A DNA stretch of 64,000 bases, from assembly GCA_030065015.1 (NCBI GenBank), contig JASJDU010000003.1, positions 1 to 64,000 of the forward strand. The letters are read 5' to 3'. This stretch comes from Candidatus Caenarcanales bacterium. Lineage in GTDB: Bacteria > Cyanobacteriota > Vampirovibrionia > Caenarcaniphilales > Caenarcanaceae. Within the stretch, counting starts at the first letter, position 1. Every line of letters starts with the position of its first letter. Positions 17,788 through 26,038 of the stretch are shown here, in pieces. Both the position numbers and the translations under genes were made by a program. The notes under the pieces are model-generated. The model searched no databases, was not told the origin of the DNA, and saw only the letters and a list, made by a program, of their open reading frames with translations.

Positions 17788-18921
17788 CTAAACCAACCCT
17801 AGCGCTAAAAAAACCCAAAAAGCCGATGTTATTTCACTATCCCCCCACCAGGTCTCAAAACAACCATGGATTAAAATCGCAACAAAAGCCACAATAAATG
17901 CGGAACGATTTTTTCTCTTTAATAAACGAATAATTGCACCAACAAAGAAATTAATTAAAGGTAAAAAGCCAACTAATCCATAGGAAACCAACTGATTGAT
18001 ATAAATATTGTGCGCATGTCCAAGGATGTCCCCAAAGCAGTTATAAATCACAGGCTTTCCGCTTCCGACAAATGGTTCTTTCCAAAAACTAATCAGATTC
18101 TGCTTCCAAACCTCTAATCTACATCCCAAACCGACTTTATCTTTATAAATATGAAAAAGGCTAGAAACTTTAGTCCTTAATTTATCAGAGCTATAGTAAG
18201 CCATTAATAAACTGAAACTAGAAAGGACAAAAGTATTCAGAATAGACTTGAAACCCAAAGTCTTAAAGTTTAAAAAGAGCCAAAGCACAAACCCGACGAA
18301 AGTAGCTAATAAAATAGATCTTTGTCCAATCACAAGATTTGAGAATGCTTGAAGGGCTGTAAGTAACAAATAAAAAGTAGTAAGAATCTTTACCTTGGCT
18401 CTTTTAAGTAGCATCGTGAAATTCAAGCTAATAGCTGTCGTCAAAAGTAATAAACCTGATGTCGTCATTGGTTGGTAAAGAAACCCAGAAGGCCCTCTAT
18501 CAGACCTAACGAAAAGCCCTTGTGATTGAAAAACAACTAAAACACCAACAATACTGCCAATGATTATCAGAGACTGAGTTAAGATTCTCAGTCTTTTTCT
18601 TTTAATACTTGCTAAAAGACTTGTTATCCAAAACCAAGGCACAAACATTTGAAAAGTATCTTTGGTATTAGAAAGAATATTTTCAAAACCACCATGAATG
18701 AAGCTTATTGAGAACTGAATAACAGCCCAAATTAAAACTGACCAGTTGAGAATATTCAGTTTTGGATTCCAAAATTTACAAGTACTTAACCAAAAAGCAA
18801 TTCCTAAAACAAAAAAAACTGCAGAAACGGTAATAGAAACAAAAAGACTTACCGAAAAAGCTATTAGACAATAAAAAGACAATAGTCTTGCAGTTTCTTT
18901 TATTTCATTAAATTTTGGCAA
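17788..18921 (-). CDS. O-antigen ligase/polymerase-family membrane protein
   Basis: Polytopic membrane protein of 377 aa with roughly ten hydrophobic segments. It carries the Wzy_C/WaaL signature region: RLEVWKQNLISFWKEPFVGSG followed by HAHNIYINQLVSYGLVGF, where the His and Arg residues are those conserved in O-antigen ligases and related polymerases. It probably transfers or polymerises glycan chains at the periplasmic side of the inner membrane. The start is TTG, with AGGA 8 nt upstream, 10 bases after the mtnP stop. No other lipopolysaccharide gene adjoins it, so ligase versus polymerase is undecided. Confidence 0.82.
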   Translation of the reverse strand: MPKFNEIKETARLLSFYCLIAFSVSLFVSITVSAVFFVLGIAFWLSTCKFWNPKLNILNWSVLIWAVIQFSISFIHGGFENILSNTKDTFQMFVPWFWITSLLASIKRKRLRILTQSLIIIGSIVGVLVVFQSQGLFVRSDRGPSGFLYQPMTTSGLLLLTTAISLNFTMLLKRAKVKILTTFYLLLTALQAFSNLVIGQRSILLATFVGFVLWLFLNFKTLGFKSILNTFVLSSFSLLMAYYSSDKLRTKVSSLFHIYKDKVGLGCRLEVWKQNLISFWKEPFVGSGKPVIYNCFGDILGHAHNIYINQLVSYGLVGFLPLINFFVGAIIRLLKRKNRSAFIVAFVAILIHGCFETWWGDSEITSAFWVFLALGLV

Positions 18922-18931
18922 AAATTATTTC

Positions 18932-19744
18932 CTATAAAAATCTAGATGATTTAATTACTTTATTCTTCCAACATGACTCTTCATCGGGGATAACCTTTAT
19001 TAACTCAAACAAAAAAGTCCTCAAATTACTCAAATTAGATTCAAAGACTTTAATTACTTGTTCGTGAGTTACTGGATCAACATCGCCTTCTAACCCACAA
19101 TCATAATCTGTTGCCAAGGCTATTCCTAAGGTCTCCAACTCAAGTTCTTTTGCTAAATGAACTTCCGGATATTGGGTCATATTAATAATTTCCCACCCCA
19201 TTTTAGTGAACCAAATAGATTCTGCTTTAGTACTAAAGCGTGGACCATTGATTACAACTACTGTACCTTCGTCATAAACTGGTATTTGAAGTTCTTTGGC
19301 AGTCTTAATGGCCAACTGTCTCAATCTATCTGAATATGGTTCAGCAGCACTAACATGGGTTGCAATGGGCCCTTCATAAAAAGTATCCTCACGACCTTTT
19401 GTCCGATCAATGTATTGATCTAGAATCACAAAGCTTCCCGGTTCTATTTCTTTCTGCAAACTACCTGCCGCACAGGGGGATATAATTTGCTGAACCCCGA
19501 GTTGCTTCATTCCCCATACATTTGCTCGATAATTTATTTTCTGTGGAGGAATAGAGTGATTTCTACCATGTCTAGGTAAAAAAGCTACATTCTTGTCGCC
19601 AATTTTTCCAACAAAGTATCTATCACTTGGGCTTCCAAAAGGAGTCTCAACGGTTATTTCCTCAACATCATCGAGGAATTTATAGAACCCAGATCCACCA
19701 AAAACTCCGATTTGAGCTTTATTTAAGCTTTCAAAACTCGTCAT
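18932..19744 (-). CDS. mtnP: S-methyl-5'-thioadenosine phosphorylase
   Basis: Cleaves methylthioadenosine to adenine and methylthioribose-1-phosphate, the first salvage step for the by-product of polyamine synthesis. Motifs of the MTAP/PNP family are present: IGVFGGSGFY at the N-terminus, FLPRHGRNHSIPP, ISPCAAGSLQ, GPRFSTKAE and NMTQYPEVHLAKE, with the DYDC region near the C-terminus. At 270 aa it has the normal length. Its ATG overlaps the stop of the 117-aa membrane protein (ATGA), and the O-antigen-ligase-like gene follows 10 bases later. Confidence 0.93.
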   Translation of the reverse strand: MTSFESLNKAQIGVFGGSGFYKFLDDVEEITVETPFGSPSDRYFVGKIGDKNVAFLPRHGRNHSIPPQKINYRANVWGMKQLGVQQIISPCAAGSLQKEIEPGSFVILDQYIDRTKGREDTFYEGPIATHVSAAEPYSDRLRQLAIKTAKELQIPVYDEGTVVVINGPRFSTKAESIWFTKMGWEIINMTQYPEVHLAKELELETLGIALATDYDCGLEGDVDPVTHEQVIKVFESNLSNLRTFLFELIKVIPDEESCWKNKVIKSSRFL

Positions 19745-20094
19745 TTTTTCTTTTGCTCCTTATTTTCTGAAGTCTTTTTATTTGATTTCTCTTTATTTGC
19801 GCTTTCACCTACAGATGGAATTTCAATCGCTTCTCCCTCTTTAACTTTATTTCCACTCAAACAAAGCCAAGAGTCAGTTATGAACTTACCATTCGGGCCA
19901 ATACCTGTATAACAGAGCTCACCAGAAGCCTGACTAAAACGAATAAAAACCGGACCTTCTTGTTTCAGAACGTACTTTACATTTTTATCGGAACCTTTTA
20001 TCAAAAAAGCGGAAAAAATTAGGCAAAAACCTAGAATGGCGGCAACAATCACTCCTGAATAATTTTCTGAATTCATAACTTTCTTTATTAACAT
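19741..20094 (-). CDS. small single-pass membrane protein, 117 aa
   Basis: Unrecognised protein with one hydrophobic segment (about residues 15-32, VIVAAILGFCLIFSAFLI) near a short N-terminus. A small beta-type domain (YVLKQEGPVFIRFSQASGELCYTG) and a lysine/glutamate/serine tail of low complexity follow. Translationally coupled to mtnP by a 4-base overlap. It heads the four-gene minus-strand run 117aa-mtnP-ligase-purT. The function is unknown. Confidence 0.65.
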   Translation of the reverse strand: MLIKKVMNSENYSGVIVAAILGFCLIFSAFLIKGSDKNVKYVLKQEGPVFIRFSQASGELCYTGIGPNGKFITDSWLCLSGNKVKEGEAIEIPSVGESANKEKSNKKTSENKEQKKK

Positions 20095-20272
20095 TTAGAA
20101 TTCAAAATAATTTAGCATAATGAGGATTTTTCGTTGATTACTCAATAATCTGTATTTGCAAATATTCTCTTACTTTTAAGACATATCCTAATATCGACAA
20201 TATAAACATCTAAAACGATAGGATTATCAATTGAAACCAGAATTAATGACTTTTAGAACTTAACACTCAAAA

Positions 20273-20683
20273 ATGCTTTGCCCAGTTTGCAGTAAACCAT
20301 TAATTGTTGTCGAAAGACACAAAATTGAACTGGATTATTGTCCACACAAGCACGGTATTTGGTTTGATACCGATGAACTAGAATTACTTCCATTAGCGTT
20401 ACAAAAAGATTTTAAAGTACCAACTGATTTATACAATAAACCATCCATTCACTCATCAGAATTGAAAAGAGACTGTCCAAGGTGTAAAACGAAAATGGAT
20501 AAGATCTACATAAATGATTCTACAGACAGCTCTAATCAAACGATTATCGATCGTTGCCCAAATAAACATGGATTCTGGTTTGACAGAGGAGAACTTAGCA
20601 CCTTAGTAAATAATATAAATAGAGAGAGTCCTGGCGAATCAAAAGAAATATTAAAATTTTTAGGTGAGGTTTTCCATCTCTGA
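20273..20683 (+). CDS. protein with two TFIIB-type zinc ribbons
   Basis: A 136-aa protein made of two zf-TFIIB modules. The first is CPVCSKPL...YCPHKHGIWFDTDEL; the second is CPRCKTKM...RCPNKHGFWFDRGEL. The CPxC ... C-P-x-x-H-G-x-W-F-D-x-x-E-L pattern is typical of this family, where Cys and His bind one zinc per module. Its role is not established. It is followed by lemA and an M48 protease that itself ends in a zinc ribbon, all on the plus strand, which suggests a functional group. Confidence 0.85.
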   Translation: MLCPVCSKPLIVVERHKIELDYCPHKHGIWFDTDELELLPLALQKDFKVPTDLYNKPSIHSSELKRDCPRCKTKMDKIYINDSTDSSNQTIIDRCPNKHGFWFDRGELSTLVNNINRESPGESKEILKFLGEVFHL

Positions 20684-20791
20684 ACTTTTTTCAGATGTGA
20701 GTTCAACAAAATAAAATCCTAGATTCTGCTAAAGAGAATAGTCTGTTTAGGGTATATTGAAAGATATCTTTCAAAGTCATTCAGCGAACAA

Positions 20792-21358
20792 ATGGAAATA
20801 TTAATTGTACTGGGCATTTTTTTTCTTATACTTTTTGCCATTGCTGCTTTTTTTATAGGAGACTATAACAATTTAGTCTCGCTGAGAAATAAAGTTGAAA
20901 ACGCTTGGTCTCAAATTGATGTACAACTTAAACGTCGCCATGACTTAATTCCTAACCTTATTGAAACCGTCAAGGGTTATATGAATCATGAAAGAGAAAC
21001 ACTAGAAGCTGTTATAAAAGCTCGTCAACAAGCAGTTAATATTTCAGGAGATTTTGCCAATAAAGCACAAATAGAAAATATGCTCTCGCAAACATTAAAG
21101 TCTTTGTTTGCTGTTTCTGAAAGATATCCCGATTTAAAAGCCAATCAAAACTTTTTATCTCTAAAAGAAGAGTTAGTATCAACTGAAAACAAAATAAGCT
21201 TTGCAAGACAATTCTTTAACGATACTGTTTTAAAACTGAATAATAAAGTTGAAATGTTTCCGAGTAATCTAATTGCAAAAATGTTCAGCTTTGATAAAAA
21301 AGAATTTTTCGAAATTGATGAACCGAAAGAACGGGAAGTACCTAAAGTACAATTTTAA
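20792..21358 (+). CDS. lemA: LemA-family membrane protein
   Basis: LemA protein of 188 aa. An N-terminal membrane anchor (about residues 2-24, with the short N-terminus outside) is followed by the hallmark NNLVSLRNKVENAWSQIDVQLKRRHDLIPNL-type region and a long helical bundle (TLKSLFAVSERYPDLKAN, NKISFARQFFND). The biochemical role is not settled in any organism. LemA genes are commonly beside M48/HtpX-like proteases, as here (90 bases before the next gene). Confidence 0.92.
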   Translation: MEILIVLGIFFLILFAIAAFFIGDYNNLVSLRNKVENAWSQIDVQLKRRHDLIPNLIETVKGYMNHERETLEAVIKARQQAVNISGDFANKAQIENMLSQTLKSLFAVSERYPDLKANQNFLSLKEELVSTENKISFARQFFNDTVLKLNNKVEMFPSNLIAKMFSFDKKEFFEIDEPKEREVPKVQF

Positions 21359-21448
21359 AGTTCAACATCTCTCAAAGTTCCAAGAGCTCACAGCTTAATT
21401 TATATGCTAGTAGATAATTATGTTTAAAACCTAAGTTACTGATAATTA

Positions 21449-22738
21449 ATGTGGGAACAAATAGAAAAAAATAAGTTTAAAACCACTCTTTTAATCCTCT
21501 CAATGGGGGTTCTCTTTGTTGCTTTGGGTTTTACATTAGGTTCATTATTTTCAGATTTCACTTCGGAATTAGGTTATTACAAAGAAGACAGCTCTTTCAA
21601 TCAATATGAACTATCTACTCCAATGAAAGAATCAGAAATAAATCTCTATGGAGGTTTATTAGGAGTATTGATTGCACTGATAGGATGGGGTTTATTAACA
21701 ATAACAACATACTTTGCTGGAGATAAAATTGTCTTATGGTCAGCTAAAGCAAGACACATTAATCATCAAAATCATCCTATTCTTTTTAATGTCGTTGAAG
21801 AAATGTGTATAGCTTCAGGACTGGAACGCATCCCCAACATTCATATAATTGACGAACCTGCACCGAATGCTTTTGCCATTGGTAAAGATCAACAAAACGC
21901 GTCCATTGCAATAACTAAAGGCTTATTAACAAAACTCAATCGATATGAATTACAAGGGGTGATTGCTCACGAAATTGCTCATATTCAAAATCGAGATACT
22001 TTGCTAATGACAACGCTAGGCACAATGCTAGGGGTTATTGTTTTTCTGGGCGAGATTTCATGGAAAAGCGCCTACATAAGTCGCTACAGAAAAACTTCAA
22101 GCTCAAGAGACAACAACCTGATCATTCTTATAGCTTTATTATTGGGAATTTTGGCTCCAATATTCGCACAGATAATTTACTATGCAACTTCACGAACTAG
22201 AGAATATCTAGCTGATGCATGCGCAGTTCAATACACACGCTATCCTGAGGGTTTAGCTAATGCCTTAGAAAAAATTACAGGTTCTACAGAAAAACTTTCA
22301 TCCGCAAATAAAGTTACTGCTGCAATGTTCATTGTCAACCCATTAAAACTAACCTCTCAAGGCTTAGCGGATTTGAGTTCAACTCACCCACCTACAAGTA
22401 AACGAATACAAATTCTTCGTTCCTTGACTAACGATGTGAGTTTCAAGAGTTACAATCAAGCACTCAATAAAACAATGAATAATTCTTCAAATAAAACTAT
22501 GGGTGTTATACCAGTTAGTGCACTTCAAGAGGAAGAAATTCTAATCGATGAACATATAGACCTTGAAGATGATAATGAGTTAAATAGAACTAGAGAAATT
22601 TCAAATATGTTTTGGGGTTTAAATAACTTTATTTTTATTCCTTGTAACTGCGGAACCAATCTAAAAATACCAGAGGAATATAGGGGCTTAGAAATTGAAT
22701 GTCCTCACTGCGAAGCTAAGCACATGGTAAGTTTGTAA
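21449..22738 (+). CDS. M48 (HtpX-like) membrane metalloprotease with C-terminal zinc ribbon
   Basis: Zinc protease of 429 aa in the inner membrane. Two N-terminal membrane segments (about 12-33, 65-90) precede the Peptidase_M48 domain with HEIAH (H174, E175, H178) and the third ligand in the REYLADA segment; two more hydrophobic segments lie between. After the STHPPTSKRI motif that normally closes HtpX, about 100 extra residues end in CNCG...CPHC, a zinc ribbon that common HtpX proteins do not have. Family members degrade misfolded membrane proteins. It is adjacent to lemA and a two-ribbon protein. Confidence 0.88.
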   Translation: MWEQIEKNKFKTTLLILSMGVLFVALGFTLGSLFSDFTSELGYYKEDSSFNQYELSTPMKESEINLYGGLLGVLIALIGWGLLTITTYFAGDKIVLWSAKARHINHQNHPILFNVVEEMCIASGLERIPNIHIIDEPAPNAFAIGKDQQNASIAITKGLLTKLNRYELQGVIAHEIAHIQNRDTLLMTTLGTMLGVIVFLGEISWKSAYISRYRKTSSSRDNNLIILIALLLGILAPIFAQIIYYATSRTREYLADACAVQYTRYPEGLANALEKITGSTEKLSSANKVTAAMFIVNPLKLTSQGLADLSSTHPPTSKRIQILRSLTNDVSFKSYNQALNKTMNNSSNKTMGVIPVSALQEEEILIDEHIDLEDDNELNRTREISNMFWGLNNFIFIPCNCGTNLKIPEEYRGLEIECPHCEAKHMVSL

Positions 22739-22899
22739 AAAGAGACTGATCTGGAAAAAATAGAACTACTCTCTCTTCAAATACATCTAAGTACTGACTA
22801 AATCAGTAAGCAAGTTCTTCAGAGTAAAACTAAATAGCAGAATTAATTGCAGTTTACACTTACACAGGTTAGAATGACCCATCACATTCATATATTAGG

Positions 22900-22915
22900 A
22901 TTTAAGAACTTAAAT
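22900..22915. promoter_or_regulatory. inverted repeat abutting the fabZ start codon
   Basis: ATTTAAG-AA-CTTAAAT ends two bases before the ATG of fabZ and follows a TATATT that could serve as a -10 box. Either a repressor operator or an RNA hairpin hiding the start is possible; there is no Shine-Dalgarno between it and the ATG. Confidence 0.35.
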
Positions 22916-22917
22916 CG

Positions 22918-23379
22918 ATGGATTTTTCATCTATTCCTCTTCCGATAAAAACAGAAGAAATCAAAGGTTTAATTCCGCACAGATATCCTTTTCTTCTAGT
23001 TGATAGAGTTACTGAGATTTCAGAAGCACATATTAAAGGCTACAAAAACGTATCAGTTAATGAACAGTTTTTTCAAGGACATTTCCCGGATATTGCAGTT
23101 ATGCCAGGGGTGTTGATTATTGAGGCCTTAGCTCAAATAAGTTGTATACATGAAATGTCTATTATTCAAGATTCCAACAAAATTGGGATGTTTGCTGGAA
23201 TTGATAAAGCTAGGTTTAAAGCTCCAGTATTACCTGGAGATCAATTAATTCTTGAATCTAAAGTTATTTGGTCCAAAAGGGGTGTTGGAAAGTGTTCTGC
23301 TGAAGCAAAAGTAGATGAAACTCTTGTATGTTCATGTGAATTAGCCTTTGCTTTAGTGGACAAAGATAAGTTAAAGTAA
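22918..23379 (+). CDS. fabZ: 3-hydroxyacyl-[acyl-carrier-protein] dehydratase
   Basis: FabZ removes water from 3-hydroxyacyl-ACP in fatty acid elongation. The hot-dog fold protein of 153 aa has HRYPFLLVDRV near the N-terminus, the catalytic His in QFFQGHFPD (H55) and Glu in GVLIIEALAQ (E69). Normal length. lpxA begins 11 bases after its stop, the classical fabZ-lpxA pairing that balances phospholipid and lipid A synthesis; lpxC and lpxB are not nearby. Confidence 0.96.
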   Translation: MDFSSIPLPIKTEEIKGLIPHRYPFLLVDRVTEISEAHIKGYKNVSVNEQFFQGHFPDIAVMPGVLIIEALAQISCIHEMSIIQDSNKIGMFAGIDKARFKAPVLPGDQLILESKVIWSKRGVGKCSAEAKVDETLVCSCELAFALVDKDKLK

Positions 23380-23390
23380 ATCTTGCTTAT

Positions 23391-24194
23391 ATGAACATTC
23401 ATCAAACAGCTATTATTTCTCCCGAAGCAGAAATAGATACCGGTGTTACAATCGGGCCTTATTGCATAATTGAAGAAAATGCGGTTGTTAGTAAAGGGGT
23501 TTCTATAGGATCCCATTCAGTAATTGGACAAAATACAATAATTGGTGAAAACTGCAGAATATTCCCACATGTAAGTATTGGACTGGCACCTCAAGATTTG
23601 TCATATAGTGGTGAAAAAACCAAAGCTATTATTGGTAAAGAAGTAACTTTAAGGGAATTTTGCACAATTCACAGAGGATCATCTAAAGGAAATGGACAAA
23701 CCATAATTGGAGATGGTTGCTATTTCATGAATTATGTTCACGTTGGGCATGATTGTACAGTGGGAAATGAAGTGATAATAGCCAATGGGACTAATCTTGG
23801 TGGGCACGTAGTTATTCATGATAAAGCCAATATTAGTAGCTTATTTTTGGCTCATCAATTTATTGAGATTGGAGAACTGTCTATAATCTCCGGTCATACT
23901 GGCGCAAGAAAATCAATTCCTCCTTTCGTTATGGCAGAAGGAAGACCAGCCAGAATAATGAAAATAAACACCATTGGTTTAGAAAGAGCTGGGTTTTCAA
24001 AAGAATGCATTAAAGCTATTAGTGAAGCTTACAAACTACTACGAAAAATACCAACTAACGAAGCCAATGAGGAAATAAAGGAGATGAGTAAAGAATTTCC
24101 ACAATTGCTGAAAATATTGGAGTTTTATCAAAATTCTAAGAAAGGTGTAATTGCATTTTATTCAGCTGAGAGAGGCACCCAAATAGACAAGTAG
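23391..24194 (+). CDS. lpxA: acyl-[ACP]-UDP-N-acetylglucosamine O-acyltransferase
   Basis: LpxA starts lipid A synthesis by acylating UDP-GlcNAc. The 267-aa protein shows many hexapeptide repeats of the left-handed beta helix (for example IGPYCIIEENAVVS, VGHDCTVGNEVIIA), with the catalytic His in the NYVHVGHDC region, and a C-terminal helical domain (GLERAGFSKECIKAISEAYKLL). It directly follows fabZ and is evidence for an outer membrane. It ends 87 bases before tRNA-Leu. Confidence 0.96.
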   Translation: MNIHQTAIISPEAEIDTGVTIGPYCIIEENAVVSKGVSIGSHSVIGQNTIIGENCRIFPHVSIGLAPQDLSYSGEKTKAIIGKEVTLREFCTIHRGSSKGNGQTIIGDGCYFMNYVHVGHDCTVGNEVIIANGTNLGGHVVIHDKANISSLFLAHQFIEIGELSIISGHTGARKSIPPFVMAEGRPARIMKINTIGLERAGFSKECIKAISEAYKLLRKIPTNEANEEIKEMSKEFPQLLKILEFYQNSKKGVIAFYSAERGTQIDK

Positions 24195-24281
24195 CCGAAA
24201 ATAAGTCATTTTGATGCAAACCAAGGTGCTAGGACATTAAAATTGAGGTATATTAGGAAATGATCAAACTAATACTTAATT

Positions 24282-24365
24282 GCCGAAGTGGTGGAATTGG
24301 TAGACACGCTACATTCAGGATGTAGTGAGCAAAAGCTCTTGTGGGTTCAAATCCCATCTTCGGTA
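24282..24365 (+). tRNA. trnL: tRNA-Leu (anticodon CAG)
   Basis: Class II tRNA of 84 nt. The acceptor GCCGAAG pairs with CTTCGGT, opening with one G-T pair; the D-arm is GTGGAATTGGTAGACAC. The anticodon stem CTACA/TGTAG has loop TTCAGGA with CAG in the centre. A long variable arm (TGAGCAAAAGCTCTTG) and T-loop TTCAAAT follow. The discriminator is A and CCA is not encoded. infC starts 45 bases downstream. Confidence 0.96.
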
Positions 24366-24409
24366 GTCTGTGCTCAATTTTAGAAAGGAATAAATTAAAC
24401 ACAAAATAT

Positions 24410-25069
24410 ATGTCCCTGAACAATCCTAATAAACAAGGTCCTTCAACTCCTAACAATCAACAAAACCAACAAAAAGGACCGGTTGGTGGTAGACCATCTC
24501 CGGCTGGCAGAGGAGGAGGTAGATACCAGCAAAGAACTAATAACCCAAATCAACCGCTAATGAATGAAGCTATCAAAGCTCCGCAAGTTAGACTGATTGG
24601 TTCAGACGGTCAACAACATGGAATTATTTCCACTAGAGATGCTATTCAACAAGCTAGAAATGAAGACTTAGATTTAGTAGTCATTGGTATGCAAAATCCA
24701 CCCGTAGCAAAAATTATGGACTACGGAAAATATAAGTTTGAAAAAGAAAAAGAAGAAAAAGAAAAAAAGAAAAAAAGTAAGGCTCAATCTGTATTCAAAG
24801 AAGTCAAAATGAGCGCAAGGATTGATGAACATGACAAATTGGTAAAACAAAAATGGATTCAAAGATGGCTTGAAGAAGGCAATAAAGTAAGAGTTGTAGT
24901 CCAAATGAGAGGTCGCGAAATGCAGCACCCAGAAATCCCTAGAAATATTCTTAAAGGTTTTCTTGAGAACTTAGCGGAGATAGGCAAACCCGATCAGGCC
25001 CCAGCAATAAAGCAAGAAGGTAGAATGTTTAGTCTCCATTTAGCTCCAGTTGCAATATCTAAGAAATAA
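24410..25069 (+). CDS. infC: translation initiation factor IF-3 with a long low-complexity N-terminus
   Basis: IF-3 binds the 30S subunit and checks initiator tRNA pairing. I place the start at ATG 24410, since the longer frame would begin inside tRNA-Leu. The first 50 residues are rich in Asn, Gln, Pro, Gly and Arg, an extension not in most IF-3 proteins. The conserved N-domain begins at NEAIKAPQVRLIGSDG; KIMDYGKYKFEKEK leads to a lysine/glutamate linker and a normal C-domain (RNILKGFLENLAEIGKP). The C-terminus is intact. rpmI and rplT, usual partners, do not follow; lepB faces it convergently. Confidence 0.93.
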   Translation: MSLNNPNKQGPSTPNNQQNQQKGPVGGRPSPAGRGGGRYQQRTNNPNQPLMNEAIKAPQVRLIGSDGQQHGIISTRDAIQQARNEDLDLVVIGMQNPPVAKIMDYGKYKFEKEKEEKEKKKKSKAQSVFKEVKMSARIDEHDKLVKQKWIQRWLEEGNKVRVVVQMRGREMQHPEIPRNILKGFLENLAEIGKPDQAPAIKQEGRMFSLHLAPVAISKK

Positions 25070-25125
25070 ATAGATTACTAATTATTAAAGAATAAAATAG
25101 TTAAACTAATTACTCTTCAATAGAT

Positions 25126-25974
25126 TCAAAATTCATAAGGAGAGTGAAAGTTAGGAATCAATCTTAGGTCTCTCCAAATTACAGAGAAAGCCTTTCCTAT
25201 AACCCTGTTCTTTTTAACAAAACCCCAGCAGTGGCTGTCATTGCTGTTATTTCTATTATCACCTAAACAAAAATAGCTGTCTTCAGGCACAACAATTGCT
25301 TTATTACTTCCTTGCATCTTAGTTGATATTGGGGTGCCACAATTTATAGAGGAATTAAATAAATCACTCTCATTATTAATGGTGTAGAGAGGCTTTTCCA
25401 TTATGTAGCCCTCATTCAATTTATTTCCATTAATATAAACTCCATCACCAGCTCTAACTTCAATTGTATCCCCTGGCAAGCCAACAACTCGCTTTATATA
25501 AGCATCTTCAGCTTTAGGTAAAAATGGAAATAGTGTTAGAGGTCCAATTTTAATATCACTCGATAAGCCAGTTAACCTAACAAAAGTATTAGGTATATCT
25601 TTTTTTAAATCAATCCCTCTATTTGCAGCGGGAGGTGGATAGAAAACAATAATATTTCCTCTTTGAATATCTTCTGCAAAACCAATTTTATGAAGGTTCT
25701 GAGAAACCTTTTCGATTATCAGCTGATCTTGTATTTGTAAATTAGGAAGCATTGATTCACTCGGAATATACCTTCTTTCAAAAATACCCTGCCTGATTAC
25801 GATTAATAGAAGTATTAAAGTAAAAGTAAATTCAACAAATTCAATCGAATATCTTAATGGGGGGGTTAAAGCTAGTTTATAGTTGTTCCATTTTGCAAAA
25901 AAAGAAATGTTCTCTTTGTTTTCATCGCCTTCACCGTGTTTGTTTAATTTTTCTTTATCAGTTTTTGTCTGCAT
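25126..25974 (-). CDS. lepB: signal peptidase I
   Basis: Type I signal peptidase of 282 aa, cleaving signal peptides at the outer face of the inner membrane. A hydrophilic N-terminus precedes one membrane segment (about 45-62), then the serine box IPSESMLPNLQ (S74), the lysine box AYIKRVVGLPGD (K161) and GDNRNNSNDSHCWGFV. A roughly 45-residue insertion lies between the first two boxes. Many exported proteins in this window would be its substrates. The gene has its own upstream gap of 64 bases after pheT. Confidence 0.94.
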   Translation of the reverse strand: MQTKTDKEKLNKHGEGDENKENISFFAKWNNYKLALTPPLRYSIEFVEFTFTLILLLIVIRQGIFERRYIPSESMLPNLQIQDQLIIEKVSQNLHKIGFAEDIQRGNIIVFYPPPAANRGIDLKKDIPNTFVRLTGLSSDIKIGPLTLFPFLPKAEDAYIKRVVGLPGDTIEVRAGDGVYINGNKLNEGYIMEKPLYTINNESDLFNSSINCGTPISTKMQGSNKAIVVPEDSYFCLGDNRNNSNDSHCWGFVKKNRVIGKAFSVIWRDLRLIPNFHSPYEF

Positions 25975-26038
25975 ATTAAGTGGATATCAACTTTAATTTT
26001 GCTCATCAATCCTTTGATTGTACGAAATATTTAGTCGA

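Noticed and set aside
20161-20235. Imperfect inverted repeat (ATATCCTAATATCG ... CGATAGGATTAT) between the 117-aa and zinc-ribbon genes
   Set aside because: Arms need several gaps to pair; could be chance in AT-rich sequence, so not listed as a site.
24341-24409. IF-3 starting at 24341
   Set aside because: That ATG lies inside the T-arm region of tRNA-Leu; the ATG at 24410 gives a gene clear of the tRNA.
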